Shown: in pieces, positions 1 to 6,103 of the stretch | Layout: each line of letters begins with the position of its first letter | How positions within the stretch are numbered: position 1 is the stretch's first letter | Assembly: GCA_030634715.1 (NCBI GenBank) | Contig: DAOWAG010000037.1 | Location: 1 to 8,390 of the forward strand | Direction: 5' to 3' | DNA length: 8,390 bases | DNA from: Candidatus Aegiribacteria sp. | Lineage (GTDB): Bacteria > Fermentibacterota > Fermentibacteria > Fermentibacterales > Fermentibacteraceae | Program-made: the position numbers and the translations under genes | Notes under the pieces: model-generated | Seen by the model: the letters and a program-made list of their open reading frames with translations, nothing else | Database searches by the model: none | Told to the model about the DNA's origin: nothing

Positions 1-562
1 CTTCAATTCCATAGGCTCCAGACCCGAAATAGATCTGATTGAGGTACATTTCCAGGATCTCGTTCTTGCTGAATTGACGCTCAATCTCCATGGCGATGAA
101 AGCTTCCTGGATCTTCCTCTGTATTGTCTGATCAGGAACAAGAAACAGCCCTCTTGAAAGCTGCTGAGTGATTGTGCTTGCACCCTGGCGGGAACCGGTT
201 GTGAAATTAACCCATGCGGCTCTGATAATCCCTCTGAGGCTTATACCGCTATGCTCATAAAATGTTCTGTCCTCAGTAGCGATGAAACCGTTGATTACCC
301 AGGGTGAAACCTCTTCCAGTGTAACGGGATACCTGTTCTCAACACATGCAGTGGCCATCAAAGTTCCTTTGCTGTCGTATATCTGAGTGGCAGCGGCAGG
401 TTCATGTCCCCTGAGTCCGGCGACAAGAAGGTTACCTCTTGCGTTGGCGAAGGCGGAACTGCAATCTCCATAAACCCGGAGGGCAAATCCGGTACTGAAG
501 AAAATACCAATAATAGCAGCCATAGATAGCCAATAGAGAACGGCTATCAGTTTCTTATTCAT
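1..562 (-). CDS. Class A penicillin-binding protein (PBP1A type), N-terminal part, cut by window edge
   Basis: Bifunctional peptidoglycan synthase of the inner membrane; only the first 187 residues are in the window. Seen: a short basic N-terminus (MNKK) and one membrane segment at about residues 5-28, then the start of a GT51 glycosyltransferase domain. That domain has the ATEDRTFYEHSG motif with the presumed catalytic Glu at residue 97, QGASTITQQL at 126-135, and SKNEILEMYLNQIYFGSGAYG at about 165-185 with the second conserved Glu at 171. The family joins lipid II into glycan strands, and in class A PBPs a transpeptidase domain follows; that part lies outside the window, so bifunctionality is inferred from the PBP1A-like wording of the motifs. 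The ATG is chosen because GGAGGAA (571-577) sits 8 bases upstream, inside the last codons of the lipoprotein gene, with 5 bases between the genes. Translational coupling is likely. Family call very sure; exact paralogue (mrcA/pbpC type) not certain. Confidence 0.95.
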   Translation of the reverse strand, partial: MNKKLIAVLYWLSMAAIIGIFFSTGFALRVYGDCSSAFANARGNLLVAGLRGHEPAAATQIYDSKGTLMATACVENRYPVTLEEVSPWVINGFIATEDRTFYEHSGISLRGIIRAAWVNFTTGSRQGASTITQQLSRGLFLVPDQTIQRKIQEAFIAMEIERQFSKNEILEMYLNQIYFGSGAYGIE

Positions 563-567
563 TCCTT

Positions 568-1944
568 CTATTCCTCCAGCTCGATAGTATCGTCAAACGA
601 GCTAATTCTCCTGAACAGAGGTTCCCCGGAATCAGTGTAACCGAGGAAATAATCGTACATACCGTCATTACCTGTGAAGGTTATTTCGCGGCATCCCTCA
701 ATACCTGAAGGCTGAGATATGAATTCGGGATGATAATCACTTTCATAATTTTCGTAGGTTCTCCATACAAGTCGATAACCTGAAGGTATGCCCTGGAAAA
801 GGAACAGGTTTCCAGCCCAGTAGATTACCCGTTCCGGATCATTATCACCGTTCATCTCAACAGCAAGAGCTCTCCATATCGATAAACCTAATTCATTATC
901 CATTTTCTGTTCCAGCTGATGAGGATCGAGATCAATAACAACCTGAGCCAGCGGTTCATTTGTGCCAGATGTAAGCACAACCCTGTATGTTCGGGAAAGT
1001 GAGTCTCGAGCTTCAACAATGTCACTGACCGACAGAAAGAAATCCCGGAAACCGGCCAGCCGTTCAACCTCATACTCAATATCGGATTCTACCCAGATTC
1101 CTGTCGCATAGAGATTCTGAAGCGCTTCATGTCGAATTCTCAAAACAGACTTAGAAATGTAAGACATTTCCCTCCAGATGTTTACAAGTATCGTGAGATC
1201 AGCGGGGATATCATGGAATCGATATTCAGCCCTATCCTTTATAATTTGCATCTTCCCGGCTCTTCTGATATTACTCAAAGCTATAAGAGCATAGCTTTCC
1301 GGCTGCAGGTCCAGTATGAAATCCTGAAAAGCGGTACCGGACAGAAGAGCAGCGTTCAAAGATGTATAGCACTGAATGGAATCGATAAGACAATCATCGT
1401 ATAACATCCTGACTACTCGAAGCTCGGTGCGTACATCCGGATACTGAAGAACAAGATCAGCAAGCTGTTCAATCGTAAGTGAATCTTCCGTCTCCTGAGG
1501 CAGCTCAATTCCAAATCCATCGATCAACCATCTATCATCTGCCAGAAGAAAATCGATGCGACTGATCGCCGGTTTCTCCATTCTTCTTATTGTGCAATAA
1601 TATGATGTGCGTATTTCACCTGGACTTTCCTGAAGGGAAGTAAGGCGGCCACCGGCGTCAAAAGCCCTCCACTTCCCGAAAATCTGCTGAGGAGACAGGC
1701 TATCAATTGGAAGAGAATCAGAAAATCCTGTAGAAAGAAGTTCAAAACACCCAGGATCGTTCATTCCCAGCATGTTTGTAAATTTAAGCGCTACTTCCAT
1801 TGGACCATCCGGTAAAACAATAATGGAATCAGAAACCTCCCCGACCATATTTTCATCCGGGACAGCGTCTTCACGTACTGGTTCTTCACCACAGGACATG
1901 AGAAGACCAGTTAAAATCAGAATTAAAATAGCGAGCGCTTTCAT
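568..1944 (-). CDS. Outer-membrane-type lipoprotein of unknown function (NTF2-like N-terminal region, FG-GAP-like C-terminal motif)
   Basis: I do not recognise this 458-residue protein as a named family. Seen: an Sec/SPII signal peptide (MKALAILILILTGLL) with a lipobox LMSC and lipidated Cys at 18. Gly at +2, with no Asp, suggests outer-membrane sorting if Lol rules apply. A linker follows to about residue 45. Residues 47-148 (PMEVALKFTNML ... DDRWLIDGFGIEL) have the pattern of an NTF2-like/DUF4878 fold; this is inference. A mostly helical middle region follows (about 155-310). The C-terminal part (about 355-450) has MNGDNDPERVIYWAG, like one blade of an FG-GAP/VCBS repeat with an Asp/Asn-rich possible calcium loop. 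The start codon overlaps the upstream ATPase stop as ATGA, and GGGGG lies 4 bases before the ATG. It ends 5 bases before the PBP gene. A role with the cell wall synthase or the secretion/pilus ATPase is suggested only by position. Confidence 0.85.
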   Translation of the reverse strand: MKALAILILILTGLLMSCGEEPVREDAVPDENMVGEVSDSIIVLPDGPMEVALKFTNMLGMNDPGCFELLSTGFSDSLPIDSLSPQQIFGKWRAFDAGGRLTSLQESPGEIRTSYYCTIRRMEKPAISRIDFLLADDRWLIDGFGIELPQETEDSLTIEQLADLVLQYPDVRTELRVVRMLYDDCLIDSIQCYTSLNAALLSGTAFQDFILDLQPESYALIALSNIRRAGKMQIIKDRAEYRFHDIPADLTILVNIWREMSYISKSVLRIRHEALQNLYATGIWVESDIEYEVERLAGFRDFFLSVSDIVEARDSLSRTYRVVLTSGTNEPLAQVVIDLDPHQLEQKMDNELGLSIWRALAVEMNGDNDPERVIYWAGNLFLFQGIPSGYRLVWRTYENYESDYHPEFISQPSGIEGCREITFTGNDGMYDYFLGYTDSGEPLFRRISSFDDTIELEE

Positions 1945-3653
1945 TCAGCCCCCAATGTAATCTTCAACATCTCTTCCGGAGTGGTAATGCCTCTGCGGAC
2001 TTTGGAAAGAACGTTATTGTTAAGTGTAACCATTCCCTGGTCAACAGCGATTTTCCTGATATCCTCTATTGAATCCATCCTTGCTATTGCAGATCGCACT
2101 TCTTCAGTCATATCGAGGACTTCGAATACAGCCACACGTCCATGGTATCCTGTACCGCGACAATTCCGACAGCCCTTGCCGCGTTTAAGGTTAATACCAC
2201 TTTCAAGGCCAATTGATTCCCGTACAAGTTCCGATGGCGTGTATTCTTCTGAACATTTATTACAGATTTTCCGAACAAGTCTCTGAGCCATTACCGCGAC
2301 GAGTGTTGTCGAAAGAAGATAGGGTTCTACACCCATATCAATCAACCTTATAGCAGCTGAAACCGAATCGTTTGTATGGAGGGTACTCAGAACCAGATGA
2401 CCGGTCAGCGCACACCTGATCGCGCTCTGGACTGTTTCTTTGTCACGTATTTCCCCAACCATGATAATGTCGGGATCCTGCCTGAGAATGTACTTCAAAG
2501 CAGTGGAAAAAGTCAGATCAACAGCTGGTTGAACCGCAATCTGATTGAACTCGTTTGTAACGAATTCAATTGGATCCTCGATTGTAGTTATGTTCTTCTC
2601 TTTTGTGGCCAGCGTTATCAGAGAGGAATAGAGAGTTGTTGTTTTTCCGCTTCCCGTAGGTCCGGTAACAAGAATCAACCCGTTTGGTCTTTCAATGGCT
2701 TTCCTGAATCTGACCAAATCGCTCTTGGTAAAGCCAAGTGTCGCCAGATCCTGCATGAGCATTGCAGGATCGAGAATTCTCAGTACAACTTTCTCACCAA
2801 AAGCAACGGGAACTGTGGATGCCCTGATCTCAACTGGTTTTCCCTCAAAATGGGTTCTGATTCTGCCGTCCTGAGGTCTTCTTTTTTCAGCGATGTTCAG
2901 CCCGGCTATCATTTTTATTCTGGAAAGGATTGGTAAATGCAGTTTCTTGGGAAGCTTGTAGATATCATGCAGGACTCCATCAATCCGAAGCCTGACTACT
3001 GTACCTTCTCTGTGGGGCTCCAGATGTATATCGCTGGCCCGTTCCTCGAAAGCGTAATGAAGAAGATGATTGACAGCGTTCACAATCGGGCTGTCAGTTG
3101 GTTCAACCTTCTTTGAAGTCTCGCTGGAAACGTATCTCTCGAGATTACCGAGATCAATACCGTCCTTTGAATCAATCTCTTTAACAGCGGCCGTTATCGA
3201 ACCATGCAATCCATAAAACTGCCGGATCACTCTCGCTATTTCTGATGGTCTTCCAACGTAGAGTTTAAGATCGCGACCGAGTTGATGAACAAGGTCTTCA
3301 AGAGGTCTTGGATTTGTCAAATTGCTTGTTGCCACCATTAACACGTTATCGTATTCTCCAAAAATAACAAGATGATGCTTGTGAGCATATGCTCCTGGAA
3401 GCAGATCAGTTACAACCTGATAATCGAGTTCAAGAGGATCAAGAACCTTGTACGGCAGACCGAGCATCTCTGCCAGAAAAGTATATAATGTTTCTTCCGG
3501 AACAAGACCGCGATCAACGAGGATTTTAAGGGTGTTTTCATCGGTGACATCATCGTACCTGGTAAAACGTTTAAGTCCGCTATCGGATAGAATTCCAGCA
3601 TCATTAAGTTTCTGTGGTAAATTACTTACATCCAGTTTCGGCAACATATTCAT
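1941..3653 (-). CDS. GspE/PulE/PilB-family type II secretion or type IV pilus assembly ATPase
   Basis: Hexameric cytoplasmic ATPase that powers pseudopilus or pilus assembly at the inner membrane. As 570 residues from this start: an N-terminal T2SSE_N/MshEN-like domain (about 35-150), then a PAS-like NTD2 region with ASDIHLEPH (about 206-214) and AEKRRPQDGR (about 255-264). The RecA-like core follows, with Walker A GPTGSGKT (331-338), the acidic motif TTIEDPIEF (356-364), Walker B DIIMVGEIRD (395-404) and His box TGHLVLSTLHTND (417-429). A tetracysteine zinc site is formed by C464, C467, C495 and C498. All catalytic motifs are intact. A longer frame could begin with TTG at 3698, but the ATG at 3653 overlaps the upstream stop as ATGA and has AGGAAA 5 bases upstream, so it is preferred. 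The zinc site fits GspE and PilB rather than the retraction ATPase PilT. No partner gene (gspF/pilC, gspD, pseudopilin) is in the window, so the system cannot be told apart here. Confidence 0.95.
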   Translation of the reverse strand: MNMLPKLDVSNLPQKLNDAGILSDSGLKRFTRYDDVTDENTLKILVDRGLVPEETLYTFLAEMLGLPYKVLDPLELDYQVVTDLLPGAYAHKHHLVIFGEYDNVLMVATSNLTNPRPLEDLVHQLGRDLKLYVGRPSEIARVIRQFYGLHGSITAAVKEIDSKDGIDLGNLERYVSSETSKKVEPTDSPIVNAVNHLLHYAFEERASDIHLEPHREGTVVRLRIDGVLHDIYKLPKKLHLPILSRIKMIAGLNIAEKRRPQDGRIRTHFEGKPVEIRASTVPVAFGEKVVLRILDPAMLMQDLATLGFTKSDLVRFRKAIERPNGLILVTGPTGSGKTTTLYSSLITLATKEKNITTIEDPIEFVTNEFNQIAVQPAVDLTFSTALKYILRQDPDIIMVGEIRDKETVQSAIRCALTGHLVLSTLHTNDSVSAAIRLIDMGVEPYLLSTTLVAVMAQRLVRKICNKCSEEYTPSELVRESIGLESGINLKRGKGCRNCRGTGYHGRVAVFEVLDMTEEVRSAIARMDSIEDIRKIAVDQGMVTLNNNVLSKVRRGITTPEEMLKITLGAE

Positions 3654-4936
3654 ATCACTTTCCTGATAAGGGGTAGAATCGGTTGATCCCAGACACAAGC
3701 TTCAATTATCGACAGAGAAGCGTTATATGCTGATTTCTGATCTTCAGCATGAACCAATCCTAGAATTTCACCATCCCTGACTTCAGTCCCACCGGAAACA
3801 ATCTGTTCCCACCCCACACTCGGATTAATCTTATGATCGATCCTGTATCTGCCACCACCAAGACCGCGAACAATCTCACCAAGCGCTAAAGCATCGACAC
3901 CATTCCATAAGCCGGATCGACCAGAAGCGATTTCGAATTTCACAGGAGCCTCCGCGCGTGATTCGAAAGCGTCGATATCTCCACCCTGCGCTTCAACCAT
4001 TAGAATAAATCTGGCAAATGCATTTCCATTGTCAAGAATTCCGCTACAGTATTCAACAGCATCCGCTACTGCCGCGTATTCTTCAGGATAAGCCTGCTGC
4101 AGCATTGAAGCGGCAAGACGAATCGATAATTCACGAACATCCTGAGGTCCCTTTCCTCTGAGAACTTCAAGAGCTTCCTGAACCTCCAGAGCATTGCCCG
4201 TCTTCAAGCCGAGTGGGAAATCCATCCCTGTAAGAAATGCTTCAACTCGCACACCAGCATCTTTCACGATATCTATAAGAGCCAATGCAAGTTCTGTTCC
4301 CTGATTCTCGGTTCTCATGAAAGCTCCGCTGCCAATCTTGATATCGAAGACCAGAACATCAGTATTTTCAGCAAGCTTCTTGCTGAGAATACTGGCGCAA
4401 ATGAGTGGAATGGATGTAACTGTAGCAGTAGCGTCTCTCAAGGCGTAGAGTTTTCTATCAGCTGGAGCCAGGTCATCCGATTGACCGGTCATCGCTACTC
4501 CATTCTCATCCACCAGTCTCATGAACCGCTCCAATTGAATATTTACATTCATTCCAGGGATTGATTCAAGCTTATCAAGCGTTCCTCCTGTATGCCCCAG
4601 GCTTCTGCCGCTTATCATGGGTATCCTCAAACCTGCTGCTGCAGCAAGAGGTGCCAGGATGAGAGAGATCTTATCGCCAACTCCGCCTGTGCTGTGTTTA
4701 TCGGCAAGAGGCAGACCATCTCCCCACTGAAGAACCGTTCCACTGTCCCTCATCGCAAAAGTGAGAGCTTCGGTTTCAGCTGTGGAAAGACCTTTCAGGT
4801 ATGCGGCCATCAACCATGCGGAAATTTGATAATCGGGAATCTCACCGGAAGCAACAGAAGATGCAAAGTCGTAAAGAGCCTGCCGTGACACCTCTCTGCC
4901 ATCTCTTGTGGCGGAGATTAAATTTGTGATCTGCAT
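3650..4936 (-). CDS. deoA: Thymidine / pyrimidine-nucleoside phosphorylase
   Basis: Cytoplasmic nucleoside salvage enzyme that splits thymidine (or uridine, in the broader pyrimidine-nucleoside phosphorylase group) with phosphate into free base and (deoxy)ribose 1-phosphate. The 428-residue length is close to the usual 430-440. Seen: N-terminal helical domain (about 1-65), phosphate-binding KHSTGGVGDK (80-89), signature SGRSLGHTGGTLDKLE (109-124), and the base-binding set R167, S182 and K186 with H81. These match E. coli H85, R171, S186 and K190 at a constant offset of 4. A PYNP C-terminal domain spans about 340-415. The fourth signature position is Ser where Gly or Ala is usual. The gene starts 1 base after the upstream stop (TAG-A-ATG) and its own stop forms ATGA with the ATPase start. 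Family very sure; deoA versus pdp specificity cannot be read from sequence. An anthranilate phosphoribosyltransferase (same fold superfamily) is excluded by the signature. Confidence 0.96.
   Translation of the reverse strand: MQITNLISATRDGREVSRQALYDFASSVASGEIPDYQISAWLMAAYLKGLSTAETEALTFAMRDSGTVLQWGDGLPLADKHSTGGVGDKISLILAPLAAAAGLRIPMISGRSLGHTGGTLDKLESIPGMNVNIQLERFMRLVDENGVAMTGQSDDLAPADRKLYALRDATATVTSIPLICASILSKKLAENTDVLVFDIKIGSGAFMRTENQGTELALALIDIVKDAGVRVEAFLTGMDFPLGLKTGNALEVQEALEVLRGKGPQDVRELSIRLAASMLQQAYPEEYAAVADAVEYCSGILDNGNAFARFILMVEAQGGDIDAFESRAEAPVKFEIASGRSGLWNGVDALALGEIVRGLGGGRYRIDHKINPSVGWEQIVSGGTEVRDGEILGLVHAEDQKSAYNASLSIIEACVWDQPILPLIRKVI
3659..3664 (-). promoter_or_regulatory. Ribosome binding site that fixes the ATPase start
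   Basis: On the minus strand this reads AGGAAA, 5 bases before the ATG at 3653. The site lies inside the end of the phosphorylase gene, and the ATG itself overlaps that gene's TGA. This supports the 570-residue product over a longer reading from TTG at 3698, and suggests translational coupling. Confidence 0.7.
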
Positions 4937-4937
4937 T

Positions 4938-6035
4938 CTATCTCTTCCAGATCACCCGCACAAGCATTATGAATGCAATAGAAAGAGCCGCAATCCCGCC
5001 AATCATCATCCATTGCGCATCCTGCTTCTGAAAAACAAGAGCCGCCGTGCCGGCTAACCCAAATACAATGGCAAGAATCAGGAATACAAAGTAAGTCCCA
5101 CGTTTGAGCCGATAGACTTCGATGAATTCACTGACGGACATGGTGCCTTCTGGCAGATCTGGATGCCTTATTTCATCAAAACTGTGTATCCTCTTCCGAT
5201 TCAGAAGTGACATTACCTCTGATGATTGTTCAAATGAATAATCCTCACCATATGTCGTTCGAATTCTGTAGGGAATCCCTTCATCCTCGTCAGTTTCTTC
5301 AATATTTTCGAAAGCATGAGCCTGACTTTCACCATTGTCAGATGAAATTACTTCTTCTGACTTATCAATCTCCGCAACCGGGGGAGATTCAGGAATTATT
5401 CCTGTATCTGGTGGCTCAAATTTACTTTCAGATACGGCAGGAATGTCACTTTCTGCTGGTTCTACAGCTGCATCAGGCCACAGTTCTTTCTCACAATACT
5501 GGCAATCGGAGATAGATTGCCAATCTCCACCAGGAAGTGATACTTCCGCTTCGAAAGGAATCCTGGATTCCTTTATCCATCTTCTGAGTGTATCAATATT
5601 TCCAGGGAGAAATGTTCTTCCATCAAACCGGAGTCGAACCTGAGTCTCTTCCGGTTCCTCAGGAGCGAGTTCTCGCAGGTGGGGAGTGAGTTCGGGAGAT
5701 GCCTTGCCCAGAATGCCTCCAGGAGGAGTTTTGGGTCCGTCTATCTGCACTTCAGTTGAAAGACGTCCTTCCTTTGCCCACTTAACGATAGTATCCCAGT
5801 CAGGAGCAATGTAAGTATTACTCCCCATTTTTATCTTCCACCAGTTATCAGGATCCAGCAACATCTCAAGCTCACTGTTGGAAGTGACAGGTATCCATTT
5901 TTCAGTACCTGCGATCCTGTAACTGTCATCCCTGGAAATCCTGTGTTCCTTTGCCCATTTGAAAAATGTTTCTCTGCTGTCAGCTCGATATGTTCTGCCC
6001 TCGTGTCTCAGTTCGACAGCTTTTCTTGCGGCCAT
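4938..6035 (-). CDS. Membrane-anchored protein with four GYF_2-like domain repeats; function unknown
   Basis: A 365-residue protein I cannot assign to a named gene. Seen: four divergent copies of a 50-60 residue module at about residues 6-60, 64-120, 131-186 and 255-308. Each opens with a short beta strand pair (for example VELRHEGRTYRADS), then a helix with the pattern F/VKWAKEGRL/I (FKWAKEHRI, VKWAKEGRL, RRWIKESRI; weakest in the fourth copy, MSLLNRKRI), then an acidic or W-containing stretch. This resembles the GYF_2 (DUF4339) domain, thought to bind peptides. Copies three and four are split by an acidic, Ser/Pro/Glu-rich linker (187-253). Two hydrophobic segments (about 314-335 and 342-362) form a C-terminal hairpin ending in basic VIWKR. 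There is no signal peptide, so the repeats probably face the cytoplasm. The ATG has AGGGGG 5 bases upstream. It follows a 68-base gap and ends 1 base before deoA. A scaffold or sensor role is speculation. Confidence 0.85.
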   Translation of the reverse strand: MAARKAVELRHEGRTYRADSRETFFKWAKEHRISRDDSYRIAGTEKWIPVTSNSELEMLLDPDNWWKIKMGSNTYIAPDWDTIVKWAKEGRLSTEVQIDGPKTPPGGILGKASPELTPHLRELAPEEPEETQVRLRFDGRTFLPGNIDTLRRWIKESRIPFEAEVSLPGGDWQSISDCQYCEKELWPDAAVEPAESDIPAVSESKFEPPDTGIIPESPPVAEIDKSEEVISSDNGESQAHAFENIEETDEDEGIPYRIRTTYGEDYSFEQSSEVMSLLNRKRIHSFDEIRHPDLPEGTMSVSEFIEVYRLKRGTYFVFLILAIVFGLAGTAALVFQKQDAQWMMIGGIAALSIAFIMLVRVIWKR

Positions 6036-6040
6036 ATCAA

Positions 6041-6046
6041 CCCCCT
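6041..6046 (-). promoter_or_regulatory. Strong ribosome binding site of the GYF_2-like repeat gene
   Basis: The minus strand reads AGGGGG, then 5 bases (TTGAT), then ATG at 6035. It is the clearest stand-alone ribosome binding site in the window, consistent with independent initiation at this gene after the only real gap. Confidence 0.6.
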
Positions 6047-6072
6047 GTTATCGAGTTATAGTATTGTTCAAG

Positions 6073-6101
6073 CGTATACTCATAAGCATGCTCATTGTCA
6101 A
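6073..6101 (-). promoter_or_regulatory. Candidate sigma-70 type promoter ahead of the GYF_2-like gene
   Basis: Within the 68-base gap the minus strand carries a perfect -35 hexamer TTGACA (6096-6101). A 17-base spacer and a -10-like TATACG (6073-6078, 4 of 6 matches to TATAAT) follow. Transcription would begin near 6066, giving a leader of about 30 bases before the ATG at 6035. The weak point is the missing final T of the -10 box; a TATAAC at 6055-6060 is a better -10 but lacks a good -35. An imperfect palindrome around AGCATGCT (6085-6092) fills the spacer. If real, this promoter would drive the repeat protein, deoA, the ATPase, the lipoprotein and the PBP as one unit. Confidence 0.4.
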
Positions 6102-6103
6102 CG

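Noticed and set aside
2376..2936. 186-codon open frame on the plus strand
   Set aside because: Lies wholly inside the ATPase gene, opposite its Walker A/B region. The translation has no recognisable motifs and the gene on the other strand is certain.
3654..3698. Longer ATPase product starting at TTG 3698
   Set aside because: It adds 15 non-conserved residues and overlaps deoA by 49 bases, while the ATG at 3653 has a good AGGAAA site and an ATGA overlap like the next junction.
5491..5502. CxxC (C178, C181) in the third GYF_2-like module as a zinc site
   Set aside because: A single CxxC with no second pair in the module; insufficient for a zinc ribbon call.
6036..6103. Rho-independent terminator after the GT51 fusion gene
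   Set aside because: The AGCATGCT palindrome has no loop and no following T-run on the minus strand, so it does not look like a terminator.
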